A stretch of DNA of 64,000 bases from Hermatobates lingyangjiaoensis (GCA_026182355.1 JAPFBL010001617.1:8681001-8745000); one strand, 5' to 3'; counted from the stretch's first letter, positions 34,088-46,619 are shown. Numbers and translations are program-made. The notes: generated by a model from the sequence alone, not told the origin.

Positions 34088-35717
34088 ACTTTACTATAAG
34101 TAAAGTATAGTGATCGTGAAAAAATTCGATCTCGAGATTTTGACGGAATTACATGTTTTGAGGTCCCAGAAGTCGTTTTATGACGTTTTTACGATGATGT
34201 CTGTGTGTGTGTGGGTGGGTCGGTGGGTGCGTGGGTGGGTGCGTGTGTTAGCATTGCTTGTTACCACGCTACGGTCCAGAATCTTTGATGGATCAAGTTG
34301 ATATTTTACACAAAAATGGCCCCTATTTGGACGAAGATCCCTATTGTTTGGGGAGAATTATGCATGATGGGAAAGTCACTTTTTTTGCCAAAAACCGTTT
34401 TTTTTTAAACATTTATTTCTCCTAAACTGATAACCCTAGAGTTTTGAAATTTTGACATTATCTTTGAAGTTACAAATGCAACAAACGAAAAATATATTCA
34501 GAATTTTAAGACAACAGGAAATATTTTTTTTTCAATAAAATGTAAAAATTTTGACATATAATTCAATCTCAAACCTTGTGAGAGCAATACAAGCCATACT
34601 GTTTGACGGATCAAAATGAAACTATGCCTACAAATAGAACATTATATGGCGAATGCGTTGAGATATTTTTTTTTGAAATTACTTTCGCTAAAGGGGCGTT
34701 ACAGTACGATTTGTGTTTTCAGAAAATGATTTTTTGACGCTAAACGGCTCGTTAAAAAATAATGAAAATTTGACCAAAAATGAAACAAAAAATTAGCAAT
34801 TCATAAAAAAAAATCATGAAGTTTCAATTACGGGAAAGAACAATAACGATATAAAAACTGTTTGTTTATTCTAGACTAAGAGATCACCTGCTATACTTGT
34901 CGAATTTTTTGTATTTTTTTACATTGTTTACATTGACTTAGAAATTTTTTGAGCGAATCCACTGAGATAAACTTGATGTTTCTAATGGAAAAATGAAAAT
35001 ATATTATTGACTTATAAGAGATGTAAGAGGAATAATATTGTGCAGGTAAATGATAACACTCATTAAAAAAAAATTCGTATATATGTTATTTGACAAAGGG
35101 GAAGGAAAATGATCTTATTAAATACTAAGAAGCCATAAAATTCCCAGTATAATAATTCTGTTAAAAACCAGAAATGTAAAAGATAATTCAAAATATTAAT
35201 CTTTCGTTTAGAGATTAATAACTGTAATTATCGTACATCTTTAATTAACAAATCACCTTAAAACAACATTTTCTTCGCTGTTTAAGAAGTTTTTCAGAGG
35301 AAAAAAGAGTATTTTACTGTTTCAAATTTGAAAATTTTACATTAATATTCAATGTAGAAGGATGTCAAGTAAACGATGTAAGAAATCTACTGGCTATTTG
35401 AACAATAGCCATGTTCTCTTGTAGGATACTATTTCGTTTCAAGAAATGTTCACTTTGGTTTTTCAAAAATGTTATTACTGCTGTAGTTATACTAATGAAA
35501 TTATTTGCAAATAATAAATTATTTGTGATGTACAAAAATAAGGTTATAAATTGATATGTCCTTCAATCACTATCTGTACTACCTCAGGAATGACAGGCTA
35601 ATAATTATATCCCATTTAGATGTTTACGTTATGCTTAAATGAGACGTTATGTTTTATATACTCAAGAAATTTGACATTAAGTTACTTATAGTAAAGTAGA
35701 GTGTAGGCCACTCCAGA
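34088..35717 (-). repeat. R1, near-full-length reverse copy
   Basis: It starts ACTTTACTATAAGTAAAG (right end) and ends GTGTAGGCCACTCCAGA at 35717 (left end), about 1.6 kb with internal deletions. Near its right end the plus strand holds a GGG-rich block (34213-34239) able to form a G-quadruplex. The 34110-34301 frame lies over that block and is not a gene. Confidence 0.88.
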
Positions 35718-35826
35718 TTTTTTTTTTTTGCCAACAGTCGTATATGACATTTTACGTCTTCGTACCAACAGATCGCCACTTGCTCATCTAATAATCAACT
35801 CTAAGTAGTTTTCAATGCTGTAAATG

Positions 35827-36490
35827 TTAGGATGTCGTCTTTATACTGTTTACCAATTGAGTATAAAGGACGCTGGTCGGCACATCGTTTTCTACAGGTG
35901 GTTCTGGAGGTTGTTGTGGTCGGTTAAGAGATAAAAGGAAGGTATTCCACGAGTGCAGTGAGTAGGTTGAGTGAGAGGCTCGTTTTCCAGCACCTCGGAC
36001 AATTTTCTTCCTAATGTCTGCTAATAATGTTCTTCCAGCCAACAACCAGATTTGGTTGCTGAAAGTAGTACGCTTGTATTGAATGGAGCATGTTGTCTCC
36101 TACCTTTTCCAGGGCATCAACTCCTTTCTTCCATCTGATTCCTATGTCAATAGCGACTTCAATACAACCTAGTTGATTTTTCTTTGACAGTTGAATACTA
36201 GCTTGCAAGAAACCACTTTAAGGGAGTAGATACTCTGAAATGTAGTTTGGTTGTCGTTTAGGAAAACAACGTTCATTGCTTGTTTAGGAACTCTTTCAAC
36301 CGCTGAAAAGATCAAAATTATTTGCCATCAAAGTTATTCCTTGGAGATCCTTCAGCGATGGAGCCTCAAGACTGAGCTAAAACCTGATCCATATGTCTTC
36401 TTCCTGGTTTAGCAGAACAGAAAATATTGGTTGAACTCTTAAAATAAACGACTCAGGATTTATTTCAATAAGAAACTGTAAAATCATCAA
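35827..36490 (-). pseudogene. Unidentified pseudogene, downstream part
   Basis: The minus strand keeps protein-like reading over about 660 bases in changing frames. After an acceptor-like GATTTTACAG it reads FLIEINPESFILRVQPIFSV, then NQEEDIWIRF, a stop, and APSLKDLQGITLMANNFDLF. A frame change leads to AVERVPKQAMNVVFLNDNQT. Another leads to SIQLSKKNQLGCIEVAIDIG, then a stop, and a last frame has NRPQQPPEPPVENDVP. I do not recognise the family. Two or more frameshifts and stops mark it as a pseudogene. An A run of about 13 (plus-strand T, 35719-35731) follows 3' of it; whether this is a retroposed poly(A) tail or part of the R1 end is unclear. Confidence 0.55.
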
Positions 36491-37070
36491 CTACTCAGAT
36501 GAGTAGTAATAACAATAAGTAGCTTCTCACTTATAAGGAAAAAATACTGCTCACAGACACCATGTGGCATTTAGAATATACAAAATTTTCATTTCAGTTT
36601 TGCAACGTAAACCATAACATGCAGTAATCATATCATAAAATTTAAAAAATCTAAATATTGCAAAAAGTCATAATAAAAATAAAAAAAATGTATAAGTTAA
36701 CTTAATTTATTTTGTCTTTGAGTGTACAACTTGTATTTAACTGTATCAAATGTTTAATGTTTATAAACAAGTTTTGATAAACTACACTTTTTTTAGAATG
36801 CTTAAAATGAAAAAAAGAAAAAATTTAACAAAAACGTCTGTTAATAAATATACTCTTTCACCGTTTTAACTAATAAAGATACTTGTTAATTTTATCTTTT
36901 GTTTGGAAAAACATATTGTTGGAGAAAAGATTTATTTTTATATAGTATGATTCTAATTTTGCAAACTACTTTAAGTGGTGAACTAATTAGTTCCGGATTT
37001 ATGAAGGTCAAAAATGTGACTCGTTAAGTATGTTCAAGGTCGAGTAGTTCTTATCTAAGAAAAAAATGTT

Positions 37071-37379
37071 TTAGTTATCGATTATTTTAAGTTGGAGTTC
37101 AGGCACTAAGTACCTCCTTTGAATTCTACAAATGTTCTCTAACAAATCATTGAGTGAACTAACCAGTGATTCAAATTTGCACAACAATTCAATGCTAAGG
37201 CTCTTAAATGCTGCATTGTTTTTTCCACATACTGAAAAGGTCACTGCAGACTGGTAAAGCTGTTCTATATCCTGTTCTGCATAGTTGTATTTTGTAACTG
37301 TTTCATATTACTTTAAAGCAAGTTCACAAGCCTAGTCAGCCACATGACGACGTCCTTTAATTAGTCGGCTGGAAAAGTC
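37071..37379 (-). pseudogene. Unidentified pseudogene, upstream part
   Basis: A single minus-strand frame of 103 codons, interrupted by only one TAG and one TAA, reads DFSSRLIKGRRHVAD*ACELALK*YETVTK. It continues with EQDIEQLYQSAVTFSV, KNNAAFKSLSIELLCKFESL and NDLLENICRIQRRYLVP. The helical, TPR/HEAT-like composition suggests part of a large alpha-solenoid protein. The same strand and the acceptor before 36485 suggest it is the exon preceding the downstream part, with an intron of about 580 bases. The name is unknown to me. Confidence 0.55.
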
Positions 37380-39357
37380 AAAGAAACAATGTACACATAT
37401 CAAATACTTTGTAAGCAAAATCGTACTTGTCAATATTATAGAAGTCAGTCAAACATTCCATCATTAAGAAAATGTTTCAAAACAGAGAGAATAAATTAAC
37501 TATTTCTATAAAACTATAGATGCCAGAAAATGCTGTCGTAACTCGGGCATTTGCACAGTTCTATTAATGTATGTATTCCAAAAAATTAATGTTTCTTATC
37601 ATTTATTTTAAGTATAATTACCATATTTTTCATTCAAAAAGAAATAATGAAGTCGCTCTCACGATACTAATCCCTGTTTTTAATGAATTGTTAGTCTGTT
37701 GTAATTTTAAAGCTCTACTAAAAGGTCAGGAGTATCATCTTTATTATTCTTTGGCAATTTGGATTTTATGTATCTGCCATTTACTCTGGGTTTCATAACT
37801 CTTTTAAGATTGATAACTCTTTTGACCGACGGTTAATTTAAAATTAACTGATTTCTTTAAATCACCATATCGACTCGTTGTTTGTTGACCTTACTTGACT
37901 GTGACTTAACATTTTGCTTATACTTGTAACTAAGATGATATAATTAAATTTAATTAAATTTTAACTCACTAAATGTCTTTGGCAGCTTCAATAATAAATG
38001 AATGGGTACTCTGTTAATCCCACTTTCTGTAATCGATGCAAAAGAGTGAAGTGTAAACCCCAATGCTGATTAATATGTACATTCATTTAGCATAATAATA
38101 AATAGTCTATAATAAAGAAATCGCTCACGTCAATCATAAATGCATTAAAGTATATTCGTAAAGAAATTTTTTTGTAAAAATTGCTGTCTTGTAGCCACCA
38201 ATCCGATAACTTATTGTATTGTAACTCAAACATAATAAACAATTTTCAACACCATAATTTTGAGATCTAACATTCTTTTACTAAAGTATATTTTAGTTTC
38301 AAATGAAAAAATATTTTATTTAAATACCATTTTTGTAAACAAAACGTAAAAAATTAATTGAGGCAGAGATAATCTATAAATGTTCATTATTTTTAATAAA
38401 TAATATAATTATTACGTGATGATCATATGGAAAGAATATGAAATCAGAATATTGAAAAAAAATTGTTCTTTAACTAGCTGAAATGGAGAAATGCGATATG
38501 GATGAATATCAAGAATTGTGACTGTTTGAGGGTACACTCAACATTTTATGTTAAGAACCAAAACATTTGAGTCCCTAATTATTTACATATAAGAGAAAAT
38601 TTAAAACCTTTTCACTCGTATATACTCTTACAATTTACGTTCATTCTGCCCACAACTTAATCAGTTTAATTAATTGTTAGGACTGGAAATCTGCAATAGC
38701 ATCAAGAGTTTATACTTTTTGATAGTGTTACTAGGAAACAGACATCTTGTAAAACAAGTCTAACCTGTCATAATGATCGTCGAATCAGAATAGAAGATAC
38801 TCTTCATTTAATTTTTCTTGATATTTGAGAACATATCATCTTTCTTAAAGACCTAAATAATTGTAACTGCATATCGCACAACTGAGTTATTCCGATTTCC
38901 TTTGGGCTACATGGTTAGACCTAACCAAATGGTAAAACGAAAGAAGTTTTGTATAAAATGTTATCAAAACTTCCTCCGTTTAGTAAAAAAAAATTAACTC
39001 TCTGTTAAAAACAAATTATTGCAGATTAAAAAAATCAGAACAGGTTTAGATTTTTCAAACCCTAATATTGAGCTTCGACGAAAGATTATTTTCTAGACTT
39101 AGCCCATTGCTTTCCTTGATCAGCATTCTCTTAGCTTCCTCAGACAATATGATTTTACTGGTGAATTTTCCTTAATTTCTAACAAACCAAATAGTCTTTA
39201 CTCTTTCATTTTAAGTTCACCCTTAATAAGTAACAAAACGTCACAGCACGCCGGTATAGCATAAATTGGCAACCAACATTGCAGCCAAGCTCCTGCATTC
39301 TATTTGACAGACAAATAGAAACAACAACTGCACAAGTGATGACTACAATCAAAAAAA
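37380..39357. other. AT-rich DNA, no supported gene
   Basis: Mostly featureless. On the minus strand at about 39000-39330 a frame with several stops reads in a protein-like way (NAGAWLQCWLPIYA, EIKENSPVKSYCLRKLREC) and may be another pseudogene scrap. No motif is recognised. Confidence 0.35.
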
Positions 39358-40662
39358 TCTCGAGTGGCTTACACTCAATTTTACTATAAATAAATATAAT
39401 ATCATACTTCTTGGGTTTATAATAACTAATGTTCCATTTAGGCATCATATAAATCTCTGAAAAGGGAGATGTTTCTTAGTCCTTCATTACTGGAGGTAAT
39501 ACAGATAGTCATTGATCCAATTATCAATATATAGTATATGCTTATTTTTGTATATCACAACACTGATGCATATCACATCATTAGTACAACTACAGTGGTA
39601 ACAACATTTTTGAAAAGCGAAAGTGTAGATTTCATGTTACGAAATAATCTCTCACAGGAGAACATGGATTTTGTTCCAATAGCCAGTAAATGTTTTACAC
39701 AGTTTACCTGACCTCCTTCTACATTGAATATTTAAGACCAATATGCCCATTTCAAACTTGAAAATATTCCTATTTTGTCTGAAACATGTCAGAAACATCT
39801 ATGAAAAAAATGTCGTTATAAAATAATTTTTAATTTAATATGTAGGATAATTACATATATTATTCTTCAAAGAATGTTTTCAATCTTGAATTATGTTTTA
39901 CTTTTTGGTCTTTTATAGAATTATTATACTGGGAATTTCATGGCTTCATGGTATTTAATAAAAACCACTTTTCTTTCCCTTTGTCAAAAATCATATATAC
40001 CAAACCACTCTGAGCGAGTGTTGTCCTTTCCCTGCCTGCTGTACTCTGTTATAAGGTTGCTGTGAATGTGTATTGAGAAAAAGATATTAGTAACTACCCC
40101 GGTTTACATAATCAAATCAAAAGCCAATGCCGGCTTGACAGTATAACTTAAACTTTTAAAGCTGGAAGTTTCAAATTTTAAAAATGATACCATATATATG
40201 AACTATTAAACTAGAATTGTGAAAAAATTGGATATTTGTCTACAAACATAACTCCTCTTTTTTAGGAAAGAGTCTATTCCTCACACTTCAATGTTACCCG
40301 AAAATACTATGATTCATAAACACAAAATAATTTACAACTGATATTAAATTTTGTTCAAGAGTGCAATATATAGATTGATTGGAGCATCTTGTGAAACAAA
40401 TCCATCATACCATGGAGAGCAACAGAAATTTATGTTTATTGGCAGTGATTTTTTACATGCAAAATATTATATCTCTTATAACTAAAATATGTCAACAAAT
40501 TTTAAATTGTTCTATTATACTTTTAAACATCAATTGTATTTCAGTGGATTCACTCTAAACATTTCTAAGTCAATGTAAACACTGTAAATAAATATCAATA
40601 ATTTCGACAAGTATAGCAGGTGATCTGTTAGTCTAGGATAAACATCAATTTTTATAGTGTTA

Positions 40663-41730
40663 CTAGCAAACCGTCTTTGACGGAATCAAAAATTCGATTG
40701 TACTTGGTATTCCAAAATATCATTACATATTATGGAATAATAGAAAATACAATTATTAGTGTAGTGTTAAACAAATGCTTCTGCATACAACACATTAGAT
40801 GTGTGTCCTTCAGGTTCATGAAAACAAACAGTTGGAACCTCTACTCTTGAGCAAGCAAACTACAGTTGACCATGAGGGAAAAATTTTGTCTCATTCACTT
40901 CAATTCTGCGTTAGATAAAGTTTCCCCTTGCGACTTAGTTGTCATTGCAAAATGACTCTGACTTGACTTTGCAATCGTTTCAACGGAAACAGGTAGTGGC
41001 TCGGAATCAATGGTATGCGTGGTATACACACAGACTCTCCAATACCACACCCAGTCATAATATCCGTCTCTATGCCATATCTATGCAGAGCACGAACTCA
41101 GAGTCGTGTCCCTTTTCACAATTCCCGAGATACTCAAGTTTCGTAACATGAAATTTGTTACTGATACTAAACGAAGCATGATGGTGCTCCTCCTTTAAGT
41201 TTTTACTCATAAGCAGGCAGTCCAGGAGCAGCCACGGAGTCAAGAAATTCAATTGGATAATGAACTGCTTCCTCATTACTAATCACTCTCTATACTGACT
41301 TTTAAGTTCTATCTTCGGCTTAATATAGCGTAAGAACTTGTTTGTTGATTTTTCCTGCCTGTTCATTAGTAAGGCTTGAGCATTGCTCGTTCACAAAGAC
41401 ATTTATTCTGAATAGATAGTACATCTTGAACTCTGGGAAACACCTTGTCAATAAGCTCAAATAAGCAATATATTCATGTACGCAAATGAAATTAAAATCA
41501 ACTAACAATACCTAATTGCTACACCTGTATATTTCCAAAATAAACATATCTGTGTAGTTGGCCAAACACGGCTTAAAAGTGCATAACTTCGCTTCATCGT
41601 TGAATATTTAATCTATTTAAAGCTTAGATTTTAAGTTATACATACACAAATGTACTGTCAATGTTTCAGCTTGTTATGTCTTATGGTGGCAAATATTAAA
41701 TTAAAAAAAAATGTACAGTTATATATGATA
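40663..41730 (-). mobile_element. Helitron family 2, copy c (5'-truncated, 3' end intact)
   Basis: Minus strand: the 3' end reads CCGTCAAAGACGG (hairpin), then TTTGCTAG ending at 40663, followed by T in the flanking R1. Inside are helicase remnants with stops: NEEAVHYPIEFLDSVAAPG, and FAMT with SQGE near 40940-41000. The 5' end is missing. The element abuts copy b tail-to-head, so it is either a partial tandem duplicate or an older insertion hit by copy b. Confidence 0.82.
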
Positions 41731-43056
41731 CATAGCAAACGTATTCCGTCTTTGACGGAATCAAAAATTCTATTATACTTGGTATTCCAAAATGTCATTA
41801 GAAATATAGAATAGTAGAAAATACATTATTAGTACAGTGTTAATCAAATGCCTCTGTATACACTACATTAGCTGTCTGTCCTTCAGGTTCAGGAAAGAAC
41901 AAAGAGTTACAACCTCTGACTCTTGAGCAAGTAAACTACAGTTGACAATGTGAGAAAACCTTGGGTCGCTAACTTGAATTCCTGCGTTAGATAAAGTTTC
42001 CCCTTGCGACTTAGTTAACGTCATTGCAAAATGACTCTGACTTGACTTTGCAATCGTTTCAACGGAAACAGATAGTGGCTCGGAATCTATGGTATGCGTG
42101 GTATACACACAGACTTCCCAATACCACACTCAGTCATAATGCCCGCTTCTATGGCATATCTGTTCAGAGCACGAATTCAGAGCCGTATCCCGTTGCACAG
42201 TTTTGGGCACTCATGTTTCGTACACATAAAATTTGTTACTGCTATTAAATTGTAACATGATTGGTGCTCCTACATTATGTTTTTACTTATGAGCAGGCAG
42301 TCCAGAAGAAAAAAATTCAGAGTCAAGAAATTCAGTTGGATAATGAACTGCTTCCTCATCACTAAACACTCTCTTTACTGACTTGTAAGTTCTTTCCTCG
42401 GTTTGATGTAGCGTAAGAACTTGTTTGTTGATTTTTCCTCCCTGTTCATATTAAGGGCTGACAATTGCTTGTTCACAAAACTATTTATTCTTAATAGATA
42501 GTACATCTTCAACTCTGAGAAACACCTTTTCAATGATGTCAAATACGCAATATATTCATATGCTCAAATGAAATTAAAATCAACTAACAATACTTGCTAC
42601 ACCTGTATATTTTCAAAAAAAAACTTTTCTCTGAAGCTAGCAAAATACAGCTTAAAGCCCTATAACTTCGCTTTTGCATTGTTATTTAGAGCCTATATTT
42701 TAAGTTAGGCGTACACAAATCTAGTACAAAAGTTTCAGCTCGCTATGTCTCATGGTGGCGGAGTTTACTTGTGACAAACTTTTTTTTTAAACGCCCATAA
42801 CTTCACTTCTACGTTGAATTTTCAATCAATTCAGAGCCTAAATTTTAAGTTAGACATACACAAATCTACTGCAAAAGTTTCAGCTTGATATTTCTTATGG
42901 TAGCTGAGTTTACTTGTGACAAAATTTTGCGGACAAACTGACAGAAATTTTTCTAAGGGTGGATTCGGTTTCTCCAATGTATGAAACGAAAAGAAAACTT
43001 GAAATGAGTCAGTTCTAAGCAATGTACAGACAAAATCATTATTTTATTTATATAGA
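41731..43056 (-). mobile_element. Helitron family 2, copy b (both ends present)
   Basis: Minus strand: the 5' end is TCTATATAAATAAAATAATG at 43056, preceded by A in the R1 flank, as expected for A|TC. The 3' end carries the hairpin TCCGTCTTTGACGGA (plus-strand 41745-41759), and the terminal CTAG has mutated to CTATG at 41731. It is 1.33 kb, with only a helicase C-terminus, so it is non-autonomous. An internal segment of about 145 bp (around 42660-42790) is tandemly repeated at 42805-42930; the 47.3 kb copy has it once. Confidence 0.85.
41863..42129 (-). pseudogene. Helitron-2 helicase C-terminal fragment
   Basis: An 88-codon minus-strand frame has HFAMTLTKSQGETLSNAGIQ, then DPRFSHIVNCSLLAQESEV. 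It corresponds to the last PIF1-family helicase motifs of Helitrons (FAMTxNKSQGQTL...FSHGQLYVAxSRV). The terminal motif is degraded. Upstream helicase sequence in other frames extends to about 42420. The protein is a small part of a full Helitron replicase and cannot be functional. Confidence 0.85.
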
Positions 43057-43662
43057 TTGTTCTGTGCCGTAATTGAAATAACGTGATTTTTTTTTATAAA
43101 TTGTTAATTTTTTGTTACATTTTTGGGCAAAGTTTTACGGTTTTTTAATGAGCCGTTTAGCGTCAAAAAACATTTTTTGAAAACAGAAATCGTTCAAAAA
43201 TGGCCCTTTCGTGAACTTCATTTAAAAAAAAAAAAAATTATCTCAATTCAGCCTCCATAGAATATTTTATTTTTAGTTATTGTTTCATTTTTATCCGTTA
43301 AAGGTATGGCTTGTATGGCTCGCACAAGCTTTCAGATTAAATTATAAGTCAAAATTTTTACATTTTATTGAAAAAAAAATATTTCCTGTGATTTCAAAAA
43401 TCTGTGTATATTTTTCGTTTATTGCATTTGTAACCTCAAAAATAATGCAAAATTTTCAGATCTCTAAAATTAGTAGTTGAGGAGAAAAAAATGTAGTCTA
43501 AAAACATGTTTTTGGCAAAAAAAGTGATTTTCCTATCATAAACAATTGCTCCCAAATAATAGGGCTCATCTACACAATAAAGCCTACATTTGTGTAAAAC
43601 ATCAACTTGATCCATCAAAGATTCTGGACCATAAGGAGGTAACAACTTTCCTAACATACTCA

Positions 43663-43680
43663 CCCACCCACGCACCCACC
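43663..43680 (-). other. G-rich block near the R1 right end (G-quadruplex-prone)
   Basis: Plus-strand CCC runs at 43663, 43667 and 43674 and a final CC give GGG runs on the minus strand. This is the same position in R1 as the stronger GGG array at 34213-34239. Confidence 0.5.
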
Positions 43681-43736
43681 TTCTCGAGATTGAATTTTTT
43701 CACGATCGCTATTCTTTACTTACAGTAAAATAAATA

Positions 43737-44550
43737 TCTGAAGTGGCCTACACTTAACATTACGATAAGTAAAAATAATATGAAACTTCTTGACAACCAA
43801 TGGACTTTGTCTTTTTCTTTTTCATTTGTTTAAGGGTTCATTTGTATTATTGTAACTATAAACATTTAGTCAATTAGAACAAATTTTAAACCTTTGATCT
43901 AGAAATACCAGACAAGTCGTTATTATTAGGATCTGCTGAGACCGATTGAGCCTGAGACTCATTGAACTCGTGAGTAGTGAACTTTTTGTTCCCTTTTTCT
44001 TTTTTAATACAAGCTTTGTATTCTTTGGCAAAAATATTCTAATTTCTTTATTCAACATAAAAATTTTTCTTCAACAATTATCTTTCACCCTGTTGGTTAT
44101 TGGTGTGGTTTTTTCAAAAATCATTTCCTCTTCAAGGTGATTACCTTGTTTTCAGTTTGAATGTGATCAACGGTTTCTGCAATTTCCAAACAAAGGTTAC
44201 AATCTTCGTATTATGTTAGTTACAGCTTATAAATAATAGTTAAGAAATAATAGTTAAGAAAACTTTTTTGTACATCTCGAAACTGGTATATATAATATCA
44301 CTGGTAATACTACAGTAGTAATAACCTTTGTAACGCCAAAGTAAAGATTTCGTGTTACGAAATAATGTCTTACAGGAGAACATGGCTTTTGTCCCATGTT
44401 CAGTTTTGGATATCTTAAATAGTTTATCTGACCTTCTTCTACATTGATTTAAGATTTAAGACAAATTTTCCCATATAAAACTTGAAAACATTCCTAGTTT
44501 GTCTGTAAAATTTCAGAAACATGTAAGAAAAAACACAATAGAAAATTATA
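43737..44550 (+). repeat. R1 subfamily B copy
   Basis: The left end TCTGAAGTGGCCTACACTTA starts only a few bases after the preceding R1 right end. It carries the B-type block of about 500 bases ('gatctagaaataccagacaag', 'tgtgatcaacggttt') shared with 51307-51900. It returns to common R1 at 'ttcgtgttacgaaataatg'. The frames at 43870-44140 are repeat by-products. Confidence 0.8.
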
Positions 44551-45210
44551 CTAAGGTAAGCATTTAGAAATATAGTAAGCATGGAAGATTAACTAAATAA
44601 ATAAAAAATAAGACTTTAAAACCTTGAAAAAGTCAAACAAGTTTTCACAAAAATGATTCCTTCTAAAAACAAAACATTTTGAATACTCTATAGGTTAAGT
44701 TTGCAAACCAAGTAATGAAGAAAGTAGAAATTGTTTCTTTTCCATAGACTTATATATCTGTTGGAAAAAAATGACTTGGAAAAACACATGGAAAATTTTT
44801 ACCATAATATGTTTGTAATTTGTTTTCATATTACCGTAAAATATCTATGTTACTTATAAAACTCTGTAACCCGGCATTTATATGTTTGCACAAGCTGTAG
44901 GCATTGAAGGTGGTCCAGCGCACTATGCGTCGGAACCACGGAGACTTTTGAAAAATAAGCTTTCAAAACCTGAAATAAATGACGTCAATGCATTAAATAA
45001 CAGTTTTTTGGCCTAAATTATAATGATTCAGTTATAATAAATTTAGGAAGAGAAATTTAATGAATAATCAACGAGAATATGAAATAATTATTAATATATC
45101 AACAAATGATTTATATTATAGCTAACACTAGTTTTAGAAATTATAAAGTTAATGTAAGTAAAATATTAACAGCACACAATTATGTCTGTATCAAAAGACA
45201 CTGTCGTAAT
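44551..45210. other. No gene seen
   Basis: AT-rich. A small GC-richer patch at 44870-44960 has no recognised content. Confidence 0.4.
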
Positions 45211-46312
45211 ACCTATATTTTCTTCTTTTGATATATCTATTTCAATAAAAATCATAGAGTGGGGGTTCTGATGCATCGGAATGTAAAGAAAAGTTCTTAA
45301 TAAAACTAATTCTCTCTAAATTAAGGAGTTCATGACTAATTGTATTGGCTGTAGCATCTCAGGAATTGACAACTTCCAGTTGACAAGGAATTGACTTCCA
45401 GTTGTCAAGAGAAAAACTGATGTTAATATCTATAATGCTTAAAATCTGTCTCATTTATGGCGCAAATTTATTAAATTCCTTTTAACTAGCAATTTGAGAG
45501 TTCAAGAAGAAAATGAGGAATACTTTGAATTTCTTATAAATATTGGTGAAGACAGAGTTGAAAGGAATGAAAATAAAGAGACTATTACTGCCCGAAGACA
45601 TCTTTATCCGTGCACATAATGTTGATTAATGTATTGAATACATTTACTCTTCATTCGCCAACCCACAAATATTGTTCACAGAAAATTCTATAAAGTTCCA
45701 TTTAACGAGACACACAGTGAAATTAATCATATGTTCATTGAATAATTAAATTAAACAATTATGTGTAGGAATAAAACCCACACACTAACCTCCACAATTT
45801 CTTGACTTACTAGAGTTGTCTGGATTGCTCCAACATAAGCTAGAACTCAAAATGGAAGTTCCTACCATGTGTATGTTAGAGAATCATTGATCCACCGCGC
45901 TTATGTAACGGAATAAGACTAATAACTGAGAAGGTTTACGATAATGTCATTGTTTATAAAATTATTTAATCACGGTGTCAAGGGGAAATAGTTTTAATTC
46001 CAAAACTCAAAATCGTTTTATCTGAAGGGAACAACACTCCTTTTTTAAGGATTCAATTTCCAATTCAGTTAGCATTTGCCATGACTATTTATAAATCTCA
46101 AGGAGCCAACTGCATTTTGCTCTCAGTAGGGTCAAACAGAAAGAAAGCATTCAAATTTTTTTTGCATAATTCATATTGTACAAAAATGTAAATAAAGAGA
46201 ACTGTCTTAAAAATATGTTCATTAACGTCTTTAATAGAAATGAATTAATTTAGAGTTTATCTGCATTTATCTGAACTTGATTGCAGTTAAAAGGAAGGTG
46301 TTGGATGACCCA
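45211..46312 (+). mobile_element. Decayed Helitron, family 1, copy b
   Basis: It is collinear with 1618-2780. Helicase remnants are at 45730-46160: the complement of the motif region includes 'gttagcatttgccatgacta', then 'ctctcagtagggtcaaaca', corresponding to the terminal ALSRV stretch that copy a has lost. It breaks off at GGTGTTGGATGACCC, in the middle of the terminal hairpin, where FB2/PLE-type sequence begins. The CTAG end is therefore missing. Confidence 0.8.
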
Positions 46313-46435
46313 ACCATCACTTCGCAAGCGCGCTTGGTGTCCCCATCTCTACTCTCCTGAAGACCGTTTAACCGAAAATTAGAGCCTGGAACTGTGTTTG
46401 TATCTTTATTCTGTGTTTATAGTTTAATGTAAAAA

Positions 46436-46472
<37 letters not shown>

Positions 46473-46616
46473 GTTATCACTAGAAAACCAAAAAGAGAGA
46501 CTAACACTTACTATTCTCGATTATTTCAGCTATCTTGCCGTCTTCAGGAGAGGTAGGAAAAGGAATACAGGAGCGAGACGTGAAAGTGTCCACCGACCCG
46601 AAACAAAGTGACACAC

Positions 46617-46619
<3 letters not shown>
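46313..46619. repeat. FB2/PLE-terminal sequences around a (TA)n tract
   Basis: On the plus strand CTGAAGACCGTTTAACCGAA is followed by AATTAGAGCC at 46361-46390, then (TA)n at 46437-46466. After it, on the minus strand, comes CTCCTGAAGACGGCAAGATA, then GCTGAAAT (about 46525-46555). Both are CTGAAGA-stem-GAAA modules of the kind found near PLE relics. Confidence 0.65.

Larger units (their letters stand above)
39358..43734 (+). repeat. R1 full-length copy split by two Helitrons
   Basis: The left end TCTCGAGTGGCTTACACTCA is at 39358. R1 continues to '...gataaacatcaatttttatag' at about 40660 and resumes at 43057 with 'ttgttctgtgccgtaattg'. It ends CTTTACTTACAGTAAAATAA near 43734. Removing 40663-43056 restores collinear R1, which shows that the Helitrons landed in a pre-existing R1 copy. 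The next R1 left end starts a few bases later (43737). Confidence 0.88.

Noticed and set aside
34110..34301. 63-codon frame with GRWVRGWVR
   Set aside because: It is a translation of the GGG-rich array inside R1.
42024..42248. Plus-strand frames at 40939-41151 and 42024-42248 resembling each other
   Set aside because: They are antisense to Helitron-2 helicase remnants. The resemblance reflects the two Helitron copies.
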